Assembly: GCA_945873955.1 (NCBI GenBank)
Contig: CAMCFA010000008.1
Coordinates: 1-64,000 of the forward strand
Reading direction: 5' to 3'
Origin: an uncultured Clostridia bacterium
GTDB lineage: Bacteria > Bacillota > Clostridia > Oscillospirales > Ruminococcaceae
Length of the DNA: 64,000 nt
The position numbers were made by a program, and so were the translations under genes. This document shows, piece by piece, positions 8,198 to 17,384 of this stretch (its first letter is position 1; each line of letters starts with the position of its first letter). The notes under the pieces were generated by a model. The model was not told where the DNA came from and searched no databases. It saw only the letters and a program-made list of their open reading frames with translations.

Positions 8198-9132
8198 GCT
8201 TTAGATTTACAGAAGACATGACAGACCAGGAGCGCGAAGAAACGTTGAACGAAATCAATGATACGCTCGACGGCAAGAATGACCTCATCGTTGTAGCGCA
8301 GCTTCCTATCATCAAGGAGCAGCTTGCAGCTATCAAGGAGCAGTTCCAGACGGCTGCTGAACGCGCCAAGTCACTTGACTGCACCGAGGATAACCTTACT
8401 GAAATACGCAAGACCCGTGCAAATATAACCAAGGTATTCGAGTCCCTTGAAGAGCGGCGCAAAGAAGCTAAGCGAGCCATAATGGCACCGTATGATGAAT
8501 TTGAAAAGGTCTACAAAGACTGTGTGACAAATATCTACAAGCCTTGTGACGCTGAACTGTCGTCCAAAATAAAGGCTGTGGAGGAATCTCTGAAAGCTGA
8601 GAAGCGTAAGTACGCTGCCGACTTCTTTACCGAAAGCACAAAAGCGTCCGGAATAGACTTTTTGACGCTGGAGCAGGTCGGCTTGAACATAGGTCTGAAT
8701 ACAAGCCGTAAGTCAATCAAGGAAAAAATCTCCGCGTTCGTGACAAAGGTTACAGAGGAAATCGCACTCATTGAAATGCAGCCAAATCCGGACGAGGTGC
8801 TTGTGGAATACAAGCAGACTCTCAACGCCGCAAAAGCTATCAAAACCGTAGCAGACCGCCACACCGCCGCCGAAGCAGAACGTGTTCGCAGAGAACTTAT
8901 ACAGAAGCAGCGCGAAGCTGCTGCCGAAAACGCGGCCAAGGTGGAGGAAATCGCAGCTCAGAATATTCCGATAGTCGAAGACACGGAGGAAGCTGCGGAA
9001 TTTGAAGCTCCCTCCGCCGTTGAACCGGATAACGAGGATATCCTCGAGCTTACCTTTACAGTCCGCGGTAGCAGAGCACGGCTCAAGGAACTTAAGGCAT
9101 ACTTGATTGACAACGGATATGATGTGAGGTGA
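8194..9132 (+). CDS. DUF1351-family phage protein
   Basis: 312 residues from ATG 8194, preceded by AAAGGAGAC; the tracked start 8155 lies inside the previous gene. It is mostly coiled coil (RRKEAKRAIMAPYDEFEKVYKD; EAERVRRELIQKQREAAAEN), with a small C-terminal domain (LTFTVRGSRARLKELKAYL). DUF1351 proteins sit directly upstream of RecT in many Firmicutes phages and are assumed to help recombination. Its stop overlaps the recT region by 4 bp. Confidence 0.8.
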   Translation: MSFRFTEDMTDQEREETLNEINDTLDGKNDLIVVAQLPIIKEQLAAIKEQFQTAAERAKSLDCTEDNLTEIRKTRANITKVFESLEERRKEAKRAIMAPYDEFEKVYKDCVTNIYKPCDAELSSKIKAVEESLKAEKRKYAADFFTESTKASGIDFLTLEQVGLNIGLNTSRKSIKEKISAFVTKVTEEIALIEMQPNPDEVLVEYKQTLNAAKAIKTVADRHTAAEAERVRRELIQKQREAAAENAAKVEEIAAQNIPIVEDTEEAAEFEAPSAVEPDNEDILELTFTVRGSRARLKELKAYLIDNGYDVR

Positions 9133-9137
9133 GCGAT

Positions 9138-10073
9138 ATGGCACAGAAATACGATAAAAAGCAGCCTGTTATTCAGAAACAGCCTAAGTTTTCGGTGGTT
9201 ATCCAGACCGATACATATCAGAAGCTTGTCAACAACACGCTCGGCGACCCAGAAAAGGCAAAGCACTTTGTCGCTTCTATAACCTCTGCCGTGGCGGTCA
9301 ATCCCGCCCTGCAGGATTGCGAGGCAGGTTCAATACTTGCCGGGGCATTGCTTGGCGAAAGCCTTAATCTTTCCCCTTCACCTCAGCTCGGCCATTACTA
9401 CCTTGTACCGTTTAAGACCAAGACCAAGTTAAAGGACGATAACGGCAACGACATATACACATATAAAGCACAGTTCGTGCTTGGCTATAAGGGCTACATA
9501 CAGATGGCGCTCCGCTCAGCTCAGTACAAGTTCCTCAATGTTGTAGCTGTGAAGCAGGGAGAATTCATAAGTTGGGATCCGTTCCGCGAAGATCTCCGTT
9601 GCAACTGGAGTACAGCAGACAATCGCGACGAACTGGAGACAGTTGGGTATGTAGCGTGCTACGAATATCTGAACGGCTTCCGTAAGACGTTGTACTGGAG
9701 CAAGGAGAAAATGCTTGCACACGCCGACAAGTATAGCCCGGCATTTTCCGCAGCGGCATACAACAAAATTCAAGCTGGACAAGTTCCCGATGATGATATG
9801 TGGAAATATTCATCGTTCTGGTACAAAGATTTTGACGCCATGGGTATGAAAACAATGCTTCGGCAGCTCATAGGCAAGTGGGGTGTCATGAGTATCGAGT
9901 TCCGCAACTCTTACGATAATGACGGAAAGGCGTTGAGAGTGACAGATACGGGTGAATTCCTGCCGGACAACGGAGATGACTTCGATAATACCACGCCGCT
10001 TATTCAGCCTGGTTCGACTATAAACCCCGAAGCAACCAGCACGGCGCAGGCGGTTAATCTCAACGACTTATGA
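9138..10073 (+). CDS. recT: RecT single-strand annealing protein
   Basis: About 311 residues, RecT/Bet-type annealing recombinase. Family features seen are the N-terminal region around LGDPEKAKHFVASITSAVAVNPAL, the core QLGHYYLVPFKTK, and FVLGYKGYIQMALRSAQYK (~120-140), plus a disordered acidic tail. It anneals complementary strands during phage recombination. ATG 9138 follows GTGAGGTGAG; GTG 9129 is the alternative. No RecE-type exonuclease is seen, but the metallo-hydrolase that follows could supply a nuclease function. Confidence 0.93.
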   Translation: MAQKYDKKQPVIQKQPKFSVVIQTDTYQKLVNNTLGDPEKAKHFVASITSAVAVNPALQDCEAGSILAGALLGESLNLSPSPQLGHYYLVPFKTKTKLKDDNGNDIYTYKAQFVLGYKGYIQMALRSAQYKFLNVVAVKQGEFISWDPFREDLRCNWSTADNRDELETVGYVACYEYLNGFRKTLYWSKEKMLAHADKYSPAFSAAAYNKIQAGQVPDDDMWKYSSFWYKDFDAMGMKTMLRQLIGKWGVMSIEFRNSYDNDGKALRVTDTGEFLPDNGDDFDNTTPLIQPGSTINPEATSTAQAVNLNDL

Positions 10074-10747
10074 TACCGTTTGAAATCATCTCAACCGGCT
10101 CGCAGGGCAACGCCGTAGTTCTTAATAAGATAATCCTTGTGGACTGCGGCGTGTGCTTCAAAAAGCTCGAGCCTTACTATCGGGACCTAAAGCTGGTGCT
10201 GCTCACACATATCCACTCCGACCATTTCAACAAGACTGCCATACGCAAGCTGGCGAGCGAGCGTCCAACGCTTCGCTTCGCCTGCGGCGAATGGCTTGTA
10301 AACGACCTGCTTCAATGCGAGGTACCCGCCAGGCAGATAGACGTACTGAAAAGCAGAACGATGTACAATTACGGAGCCTGCAATATCATTCAGTTTCCGC
10401 TTTCTCATGACGTCCCTAATTGCGGGTGGATGATACATTTTCCGGTCGGTAAAGTGATATATGCAACAGATACAAACAATCTTAACGGCGTATCGGCATT
10501 CGGCTACGACCTCTATTTGATAGAAGCGAACTATGTAGAAGAGGATATCTGGGAGAAAATCCGAGAGAAAGAAGCTAACGGAGAATATGCTTACGAGCGG
10601 CGCGTATTGCGAACGCACCTATCAAAGGCTAAGTGCGATGATTTTCTTGTGCGAAACTGCACGGCAAAATCGCATTACGTCTATATGCATTGCCACCGTG
10701 ATGACGATGACGATACAGAAAGGAACGAACAATGTACAACAAAGTGA
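10070..10747 (+). CDS. MBL-fold metallo-hydrolase
   Basis: 225 residues with the metallo-beta-lactamase signature THIHSDHF (~residue 46), further ligands in PLSHDVPNCGW (~120) and YATDTN (~137), and a terminal HCH cluster. It overlaps recT by 4 bp and SSB by 16 bp. In Firmicutes phages such proteins sit in the RecT position and are proposed to be nucleases; substrate unproven here. Confidence 0.85.
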   Translation: MIPFEIISTGSQGNAVVLNKIILVDCGVCFKKLEPYYRDLKLVLLTHIHSDHFNKTAIRKLASERPTLRFACGEWLVNDLLQCEVPARQIDVLKSRTMYNYGACNIIQFPLSHDVPNCGWMIHFPVGKVIYATDTNNLNGVSAFGYDLYLIEANYVEEDIWEKIREKEANGEYAYERRVLRTHLSKAKCDDFLVRNCTAKSHYVYMHCHRDDDDDTERNEQCTTK

Positions 10748-11187
10748 TAATGATGGGGCGTATATGCTCCGACCCGGAGTTTAAGACGACTCCCAACGGC
10801 GTGAACGTATGCACGTTCCGCATAGCAGTTGACCGGCGGTTTCAGACGCAGGGCGAGGAACGCAAAGCAGATTTCTTCAACGTAGCCGCTTGGCGGCAGA
10901 CCGGGGATTTTGTACGTCAGTATTTCGGCAAGGGCCGCATGATCTTAGTTGAAGGCGAAATGCAGACAAGGCAGTATACCGACAAGAACGGGAATGCTGC
11001 AACGTGGTATGAGATAAATGCAGAGCGCGTTAGTTTCACAGGAGAAAAGTCAAGCGGAACTCAGACGTCCGCGGCACAGCCTGCGCAGGATTATTCGTCA
11101 AACACCAGCACAGCTGCTCAGACACCGTCTGCTTCCCCCGCGTCCTCTTTCTCACAAGCGGACTCTGATGATGATTATCCGTTCTGA
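10732..11187 (+). CDS. ssb: Single-stranded DNA-binding protein
   Basis: 151 residues: an OB fold (MYNKVIMMGRICSDPEF...FFNVAAWRQTGDFVRQYF, 1-105), a Ser/Thr/Ala-rich linker and the acidic partner-binding tail DSDDDYPF. It protects single-stranded DNA during phage replication and works with RecT and the replisome organizer. It overlaps the MBL gene by 16 bp. Confidence 0.95.
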   Translation: MYNKVIMMGRICSDPEFKTTPNGVNVCTFRIAVDRRFQTQGEERKADFFNVAAWRQTGDFVRQYFGKGRMILVEGEMQTRQYTDKNGNAATWYEINAERVSFTGEKSSGTQTSAAQPAQDYSSNTSTAAQTPSASPASSFSQADSDDDYPF

Positions 11188-11201
11188 TTGGCGGTGGGTA
11201 A

Positions 11202-12077
11202 ATGGCAACAGGTAAAAGATACTACTGGATGAAACTGAAAGAAGATTTCATGACATCGGACACCGTGGACTATTTCATGTCGCTTCCTAACGGAGCAAAT
11301 TACGTCGTACTGTACCAGTTGCTTTGCCTTAAAACAATAAACACCGATGGCAGGCTTTCAAGGCAAATCGGAGAGATAATCATTCCTTATGACGTTGCAA
11401 AAATTCAGCGTGATACAAAATGGTTCACAACCGACACCATTCGTGTAGCGTTGGAACTGTATAAGAAATTCGGCTTGATTTATGAAGACGTAGACGGTGT
11501 ACTGGTGCTTGCTGACCACAACAATCTTGTTGGAAGCGAAACGAATTGGGCGCAGCAAAAGCGAAATCAAAAGCTGAATGCGTCTGATAAGAAATTGCTC
11601 GACAACGGAAACCAAGTGGAAAGTAAGGTGGAAAATTTCCACCCAGAGAATAGAGGTATAGAGATAAGAGATAAAGATACAGATATTAGAGTGGAGGAGG
11701 AAGCTATCGAACCTGCACCACCTTCCTCCACCCCCTGTCCATTTGGCGAAATACAAAGGCTTTGGAATGAAATCTGTATCAGCTTATCCCGTGTCGACAG
11801 TATACAGCACGAGCGGCGAAAATTGGTTCAAGCGCGGTGGAACGAATATCCCTCGATAGCAAAGTTTGAAGAGGTTTTTCGCAAAGTCGAAGCAAGCAAA
11901 TTTCTCAAAGGAGCCAATAAGAGGAATTGGATAGTGAAATTCGACTGGCTGATGAAAGAAGACCATTTCACTAAGACGCTTGAGGGTAATTACGATGACT
12001 ACAAAGCTCCAAAGGACTCCGAATCATCAGTAGACATTGACGAAATAATGGAGGAGCTTCGCCGTCAATACCAATAA
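11202..12077 (+). CDS. Phage replisome organizer (DnaD-like)
   Basis: 291 residues with the N-terminal phage replisome-organizer winged helix (KRYYWMKLKEDFMTSDTVDYFMSLPNG) and the usual LPNGANYVVLYQLLCLK core. The C-terminal half (EIQRLWNEICISLSRV...FLKGANKRNWIVKFDWLMKEDHF) is the tail seen in phage DnaD/DnaB-like initiators. It probably binds the phage origin and recruits the host helicase. No phage helicase loader is seen nearby. Confidence 0.85.
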   Translation: MATGKRYYWMKLKEDFMTSDTVDYFMSLPNGANYVVLYQLLCLKTINTDGRLSRQIGEIIIPYDVAKIQRDTKWFTTDTIRVALELYKKFGLIYEDVDGVLVLADHNNLVGSETNWAQQKRNQKLNASDKKLLDNGNQVESKVENFHPENRGIEIRDKDTDIRVEEEAIEPAPPSSTPCPFGEIQRLWNEICISLSRVDSIQHERRKLVQARWNEYPSIAKFEEVFRKVEASKFLKGANKRNWIVKFDWLMKEDHFTKTLEGNYDDYKAPKDSESSVDIDEIMEELRRQYQ

Positions 12078-12096
12078 GGAAGGAGGGCATATACAG

Positions 12097-12306
12097 ATGA
12101 AATACATAGCATACGCAGCCGCAGCTATTATCGGCCTGTTCATGCGAACAATGGCAGCGTACTCTATTGGCTGGACAACCTACCGCATGGACGGTCACGA
12201 TATTCTCATGGCGTTCTTCGGTATAGTGATTGTGTGGTGCGTCAGAGGTATGTTTATGCCGGCAACCAAGAAGCCACGGAATAGGAGCGATAAGAATGAC
12301 CGTTGA
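12097..12306 (+). CDS. Small membrane protein
   Basis: 69 residues with two hydrophobic stretches (YAAAAIIGLFMRTMAAYSIG and ILMAFFGIVIVWCVRGMF) and a basic tail. ATG follows AAGGAGGG. It overlaps rusA by 11 bp. No family recognised. Confidence 0.6.
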   Translation: MKYIAYAAAAIIGLFMRTMAAYSIGWTTYRMDGHDILMAFFGIVIVWCVRGMFMPATKKPRNRSDKNDR

Positions 12307-12730
12307 ATTTACAGTCGAGGGAAATCCGTTCGGAAAGCAGCGCCCACGGCATAACCGGGCAACGAACGTGACCTATACTCCCAAAGAAACTACCAACCAT
12401 GAAGAGATGATTGCGCTGTCCTACAAGAGAAAGTACGGACGTACCAGATTTGCACCAGGAACGCCGCTCTGTTTGGCCGTAAAGGCATATATGCCTATTC
12501 CTAAGGGTGCAACCAAGGCAAAGCGTAAACTCATGCTGGAGGGGGCAATACGCCCGATTGTGAAGCCCGATTGGGATAACATTGGAAAGCTCGTAGCCGA
12601 TGCCCTCAACGGCATAGCTTACGATGACGATAAGTGCATTTGCGCTGCCGTCGTCGAAAAATATTACAGCGATCTTCCGAGAACGGAGATCATAATTACT
12701 GAATGTGTTGCCAGCGCCGGCAATACATAA
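12296..12730 (+). CDS. rusA: RusA-type Holliday junction resolvase
   Basis: 144 residues from ATG 12296 (MTVEFTVEGNPFGKQRPR; tracked start 12230 lies in the previous gene). The RusA signature acidic residues are in KPDWDNIGKLVADALNGIAYDDDKCI (~82-107). It resolves four-way junctions made during phage recombination and replication. ATG follows TAGGAG. Confidence 0.93.
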   Translation: MTVEFTVEGNPFGKQRPRHNRATNVTYTPKETTNHEEMIALSYKRKYGRTRFAPGTPLCLAVKAYMPIPKGATKAKRKLMLEGAIRPIVKPDWDNIGKLVADALNGIAYDDDKCICAAVVEKYYSDLPRTEIIITECVASAGNT

Positions 12731-12753
12731 TCAACGTGGAAGGAGCATTTACC

Positions 12754-14448
12754 ATGAACGAAAACGAAAAGGCAGCAATAGTCTACATACCCGGGAACAA
12801 GTTGTTCCCTCACCCGGACAACCCCCGAAAGGATCTCGGAGACCTTGACGAACTCACCGAAAGCATTAAGGCGAAGGGCATACTTCAGAACCTTACCGTT
12901 ATCCAGGGTCACCGCGTCACGAGCGAAGAATGGTCAGAACTCGCAAGGGAATATCACGACAATCCCTCCGAAGAGCTTAGAAACAAAATGAACTCGATAC
13001 ACTCAGGAGAGTTTGTTGATGATGGCTACACGATAGTCATTGGTCACAGAAGATGGGCAGCAGGAACCAAAGCCGGTTTGACAGAGTTTCCGTGCGTAAT
13101 ATCCCAGATGACTGAAGCAGAGCAGATTCAGACCATGCTTCTGGAGAATATGCAGCGTTCTGACCTGTCTATTGTTGAGCAGGCGTTTGGTTTTCAGATG
13201 ATGCTTGACCTTGGCGATAGTGTGGCCGACATATCAGAGAAAACCGGCTTTTCCGAGTCAACAGTTCGCCGCCGCGTAAAGCTGCTGGAGCTTGATCACG
13301 AAAAGCTGAAATCCATTGAAAGCGCTCAGTTCTCGCTTGATGACCTCGACAAGCTCAATAAGATTGAGAGCATTGAAACACGGAATGAATTGCTGACCGA
13401 TCTCGGTACCAACAACTTCAATTTCAAATACACAAATGCGCTCAACAAGCAGAAGCGGGATAAGCTGAACAAGGAAGCCGTAGAATATCTGGAATCCATG
13501 GGTATCAAGGAGTATTTCGGTAAGGACTACACAATCAAGAAATCCCTCCTTGATGTCAGCTCGCTTAAGTCGGAGAGTGTGGAAAAATTCTTCGATGAAT
13601 GCAGCACTAATCATATTGAGTTATTTTATGTGATGAATCCGTATTGCTTATATCTCGTAAGCAAGCCTAATCTGGCTGACCCTAATATCATGAGCGAACG
13701 TGAAAGAGAGCGTCAGAGAAGTGTTTGTCTGGCAAATCACAAGCGTGAGATAATTCACAGGACTAACCAAAATATGTACTCTCTGCGCTTCAATTTCATC
13801 AAGCAGTTCACCAAGACCAACGCCAAGAAATATTTCAAGGTGATTGCCAGATATTTTGCCAAGGTAGTAGCAAAAGAATGCTATGAGGTTTCCGGAGATA
13901 GCCTTCGCGAACTGATGGGAATTACCGGCAGCGAAGCAGAGAATGATACTGAGCTGGCTCATGCGGTCGATAGTGCTGTCGATTATTCCCCCGAACTGCT
14001 CATGCTGTACTGCATATATTCTACGTTCGGCGACAGCGAAAGGCTCGGATATTTTAACATGTATTCACCAGATGAATATTATTCATTGAACGAAGAACTT
14101 GATAACATATACGAATTCCTTACAAATATCGGCTATGAGCTGTCAGACGGCGAAATGCAGCTCCGCGATGGTTCTTCTCCGATGTTTGATCCCGACAACA
14201 TGATATACAAGCTCGAAGATGAGCCGAACAAGGCAGTGCCGCTTGATAAGTTCCTGACCGATGTTCGTACATACAACACATTCAAGCGCTGTGGCGTGGT
14301 TGATTCCGAGGACCTGACAAAGAAAGAGCAGGAAGGCAAGCTGTCGGAAATACCCGATACAGTATACGCACGCGCTGTCAAGATGGCACAGGAGCACGGC
14401 GTTGAGCTTCCGAGGAGAAACCCCAATAACGAAGGTGAGGGGCGGTAA
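12754..14448 (+). CDS. ParB/RepB-domain phage protein
   Basis: 564 residues from ATG 12754 (ribosome site GGAAGGAG). It has an N-terminal ParB/Spo0J nuclease-like domain with NPRKDLGDLDELTESIKAKGILQNL and GHRRWAAG (~20-110), a ParB helix-turn-helix (VADISEKTGFSESTVRRRVKLL, ~155-180) and a long C-terminal region with no recognised domain. It is larger than chromosomal ParB. In phages such proteins may act in partition, regulation or DNA processing; no phage ParA partner is present. Confidence 0.8.
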   Translation: MNENEKAAIVYIPGNKLFPHPDNPRKDLGDLDELTESIKAKGILQNLTVIQGHRVTSEEWSELAREYHDNPSEELRNKMNSIHSGEFVDDGYTIVIGHRRWAAGTKAGLTEFPCVISQMTEAEQIQTMLLENMQRSDLSIVEQAFGFQMMLDLGDSVADISEKTGFSESTVRRRVKLLELDHEKLKSIESAQFSLDDLDKLNKIESIETRNELLTDLGTNNFNFKYTNALNKQKRDKLNKEAVEYLESMGIKEYFGKDYTIKKSLLDVSSLKSESVEKFFDECSTNHIELFYVMNPYCLYLVSKPNLADPNIMSERERERQRSVCLANHKREIIHRTNQNMYSLRFNFIKQFTKTNAKKYFKVIARYFAKVVAKECYEVSGDSLRELMGITGSEAENDTELAHAVDSAVDYSPELLMLYCIYSTFGDSERLGYFNMYSPDEYYSLNEELDNIYEFLTNIGYELSDGEMQLRDGSSPMFDPDNMIYKLEDEPNKAVPLDKFLTDVRTYNTFKRCGVVDSEDLTKKEQEGKLSEIPDTVYARAVKMAQEHGVELPRRNPNNEGEGR

Positions 14449-14654
14449 TGGAAATCATTGACGTTAAGGAAGCTGTCGAGAGAATGAAGCCCAAAAGACC
14501 ACTTGCAAGCGCTTCCGGAAAGTATGGCGCATGCCCTTGCTGCGAGTGCCTAATAAGCAAGTACGAACCGGCGCACGGTAATCTGATAATAAAGCACTGC
14601 AAGTGGTGCGGGCAGGCGCTTGACTGGGAAAAGGAGAAGACCGACAATGGCTAA
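14448..14654 (+). CDS. Small zinc-finger phage protein
   Basis: 68 residues with two cysteine pairs (CPCCEC and CKWCG) framing a zinc ribbon. The ATG shares a base with the stop of the ParB-like gene, so it is translationally coupled. Confidence 0.65.
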   Translation: MEIIDVKEAVERMKPKRPLASASGKYGACPCCECLISKYEPAHGNLIIKHCKWCGQALDWEKEKTDNG

Positions 14655-15285
14655 TGATTACCAGAACAAGATCGAGCAAGAGTGGTGCGTGAAGCAGTTC
14701 GCAACGCACAAGGCAAAGCTTGTCCAGGACACGGACCGTTATTTCATAGCAGATTGGCGGCGAGCTGATGGCAGCGGCGATTACTACATCAATTTCATCG
14801 TTGATAAAAAGCGCGGCAGCCTTATCATCAGCGGAGACCTTGGAGACTGCATAGCAACATGGTATAATCCTCAAACACCGGAGAATATCAACTCGTTCAT
14901 TCGTCATAACGTTGAATATTTTATCAGCAAATTTCAGGCTTCGTCAGATAAGTACACGTATGATGAGGACGATGTCCTTTCCGGAATAAAAAATATGTTC
15001 AAGGAATACAAAATCGAAATAGTGTCAGGCATTGATTACGAGGACGAAGAGGATTTCTGGGACAGGGTCAAGGAAGAGGTAGCCGAAAGCTGTGATTGTA
15101 AGGTTTACCGCCCCACTCAAAAGCTTGTCGACCTGATTGAAGAATATGACGAGGAATACTGGGAATGGCTCTACCATTGCGGAGAACACGTTGCCAAGCG
15201 CGTGTATCTGTGGGTATACAGTTTCGACCGGGTACTCAGACAGCTTGGCTATATCGGAGGTGAGAAAAATGCAGCTGGTTTATGA
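14647..15285 (+). CDS. Phage protein of unknown function
   Basis: 212 residues from ATG 14647 (AAAGGAGAAG upstream). The N-terminal half has WCVKQFATHKAKLVQDTDRYFIADWRRADGS and GSLIISGDLGDCIATWYN, a compact alpha/beta pattern seen in other Firmicutes phage early proteins; the C-terminal half is acidic and helical. No catalytic motif identified. Confidence 0.6.
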   Translation: MANDYQNKIEQEWCVKQFATHKAKLVQDTDRYFIADWRRADGSGDYYINFIVDKKRGSLIISGDLGDCIATWYNPQTPENINSFIRHNVEYFISKFQASSDKYTYDEDDVLSGIKNMFKEYKIEIVSGIDYEDEEDFWDRVKEEVAESCDCKVYRPTQKLVDLIEEYDEEYWEWLYHCGEHVAKRVYLWVYSFDRVLRQLGYIGGEKNAAGL

Positions 15286-15523
15286 TGATATGTTAGAGTT
15301 CGCCGAGATTTCTCGGCGTTGTGTTGAAAACGTCGAGAACGGCACTTGCAATTACTGTATTTTCTGTGACCGCTGCCAGATTGATGTGCCGGAAAACCGG
15401 CACATCTTCTGCGGTACAATCATTGACAATGGCTCCGTGAATACCGCCGCTGAACATTCGGCCCAGGTAACACCAGAAAAGAGCGAAAGCGGCGACGCTG
15501 CTGAATGGCAAAAGATGGGCTGA
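15269..15523 (+). CDS. Small cysteine-rich phage protein
   Basis: 84 residues from ATG 15269 after GGAGGTGAG; the tracked start 15137 is inside the previous gene. Cys residues at CNYCIFCDRC suggest metal binding; the tail is disordered. Unknown function. Confidence 0.55.
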   Translation: MQLVYDDMLEFAEISRRCVENVENGTCNYCIFCDRCQIDVPENRHIFCGTIIDNGSVNTAAEHSAQVTPEKSESGDAAEWQKMG

Positions 15524-15538
15524 CAGGAGGTAGACACT

Positions 15539-16507
15539 ATGGGAGGGAAACCCTGGTCAGCCGAAGAGTATGAACTGCTTAAATCACATTGGGGTTCAAA
15601 AAGCCTAAGATACATAGCGAAGTTGCTAGGCCGTTCCGAAAACGCAGTAAAAATAAAAGTTGATAGACTAGGGCTAGGTCCATTTCTTGAAAACGGTGAG
15701 TATGTAACATTAAATCAGCTGTTATCAGCAATTGGAATGTGGTATAGCCGAAAGAACAGATTGCTCAAAAACGGATTCCCGATAAAATACATGCGAAATA
15801 ACAAAAACAGGTTCGCTGTTGTTTATATCGAGGATTTCTGGGAATGGGCCGAGCAGCATAAGGAACTGATTGATTTCAGTAAAATTCCGCTGAATATTTT
15901 AGGCAAAGAGCCGGTTTGGGTGAAAGCATCGAGGACCGCAGACTACAATAACAAGGCAAAGACTAGCCCCTGGACACCATCGGAAGACTCTCAGCTTGTC
16001 GATATGCTCAAAAGCTATAGGTACTACATTGACGATATTGCGGCAGCTCTCAACCGCACTGAGGGCGCTGTAAAAAGGCGCATTCACGATTTGGGGATTA
16101 TCTATCGCCCGTTGAAACACCAAAGCAGACCGTGGACAGATAGTGAGGTGCTTCAATTGCTGGAAATGCGGTCGTCTGGATATAGCTGGAGCGCGATAGG
16201 GAAAAAACTCGGACGATCTGGTGCTTCCTGTTCTGGTAAGTTTGACAATCTTGCAAACCCATATTATAACAAACGGTATACTAGAAATAGCAAAGCGGCA
16301 TTGCGAGAGTGCTTTCAGAAAGAAACGTGCAGCCATTGGCACAAGGCAAGCGGGTGTGATGTAAATGGGAATAATTGCGATTCCTGCGAAATGTTCTGTC
16401 GGCTTACTGGAGAGCGCGATACAGGCTGGAACTCCACCAAGGAATGTGAGGCTGCAAAAAAAATCCTAGAGGAGATGATGAACCAGGATAGCAATAACAA
16501 ACAGTAA
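15539..16507 (+). CDS. Three-repeat SANT/Myb-like DNA-binding phage protein
   Basis: 322 residues with three Myb/SANT-like helix-turn-helix repeats: KPWSAEEYELLKSHW (~4-48), SPWTPSEDSQLVDMLKSY (~145-190) and RPWTDSEVLQLLEMR (~200-240), each with a tryptophan-anchored first helix and a recognition helix such as GRSENAVKIKVDRLG. The C-terminus has a Cys cluster (CSHWHKASGCDVNGNNCDSCEMFC). DNA binding is firmly suggested; whether it is a regulator or an endonuclease remnant is unknown. Confidence 0.75.
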   Translation: MGGKPWSAEEYELLKSHWGSKSLRYIAKLLGRSENAVKIKVDRLGLGPFLENGEYVTLNQLLSAIGMWYSRKNRLLKNGFPIKYMRNNKNRFAVVYIEDFWEWAEQHKELIDFSKIPLNILGKEPVWVKASRTADYNNKAKTSPWTPSEDSQLVDMLKSYRYYIDDIAAALNRTEGAVKRRIHDLGIIYRPLKHQSRPWTDSEVLQLLEMRSSGYSWSAIGKKLGRSGASCSGKFDNLANPYYNKRYTRNSKAALRECFQKETCSHWHKASGCDVNGNNCDSCEMFCRLTGERDTGWNSTKECEAAKKILEEMMNQDSNNKQ

Positions 16508-16529
16508 GTCGATTTAAGGAGGAGCATTT

Positions 16530-17384
16530 ATGGCTACAAAACGTGTTTATAATCTTGGCACTCATGCGGTCGAGTTCTCAAAGCTTATCCAGTCTATGAC
16601 CGGAAAGCACCAACTTTGGGAGATATGGGCTGACTTTGTAACAATAGCGGCGTGTGGCATTTCCAATAGTGTTGACCATGCGAACAGAGAACAAAGGGAG
16701 GTACTTGGTAGAAAAACCTTGGAGAAATACGATTCTGACGAAATTGTTAAAATGGGTTCGTTGCTGGGGCTCCTGACATTAGGATTGGAGGAAAATCCGG
16801 AGCAGGATTTCCTTGGGGAAATGTATATGCAGCTTGATCTTGGCTCGCATTGGCATGGACAATTTTTCACTCCTTATAACGTCAGTCGCATGATGGCGAG
16901 GATAGGCACCGACAAGGTCGAACTACTGAAGGAACTTGAATATGATATCGTCTCGTTCAACGATTGCGCCTGCGGAGGCGGTGCTATGCTCATTGCTGCG
17001 GCAAACCAAATGAGAGAGCTGCTTAATGATACCTGTTTCAACTGGCAGGAAAAGTGTCTGTTCGTGGGCCAGGATCTGGACGGCATTGCGGCGAAAATGT
17101 GCTACATACAGTTATCGCTTCTCGGCTGCGCCGGTTATGTTAAAATCGGTGATACCCTTAGAAACCCTGTTGCCGACGGTGACGATCCCGCCGATTACTG
17201 GTACACGCCTATGTACTTTTCGGGAACATGGCATTTTCGCAGGGTGTTCAGAAAGCTGGACAAGATTATCGCTGAAGCCAACAAGGACTTCAATCCGAAG
17301 GGCTCAAAATGGGATCTCTCTGAGAACTCGCCGAGGGATTTACAAATAAGTCTTGACGAACTGAGGGATAGCAATGGAAGATGA
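16530..17384 (+). CDS. N6-adenine methylase-like protein, catalytic motif unclear
   Basis: 284 residues related to HsdM-type N6 methylases: GQFFTPYNVSRMMARI (~112-127), SAM-binding FNDCACGGGAMLIAAANQM (~147-165) and FVGQDLDGIAAKMCYIQLSL (~178-197). The usual NPPY/F catalytic motif is not seen; the position is occupied by GDTLRNPVADGDDP. It may use a divergent motif or be a SAM-binding non-methylase. It overlaps the next gene by 11 bp. Phage methylases of this kind protect against restriction. Confidence 0.75.
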   Translation: MATKRVYNLGTHAVEFSKLIQSMTGKHQLWEIWADFVTIAACGISNSVDHANREQREVLGRKTLEKYDSDEIVKMGSLLGLLTLGLEENPEQDFLGEMYMQLDLGSHWHGQFFTPYNVSRMMARIGTDKVELLKELEYDIVSFNDCACGGGAMLIAAANQMRELLNDTCFNWQEKCLFVGQDLDGIAAKMCYIQLSLLGCAGYVKIGDTLRNPVADGDDPADYWYTPMYFSGTWHFRRVFRKLDKIIAEANKDFNPKGSKWDLSENSPRDLQISLDELRDSNGR

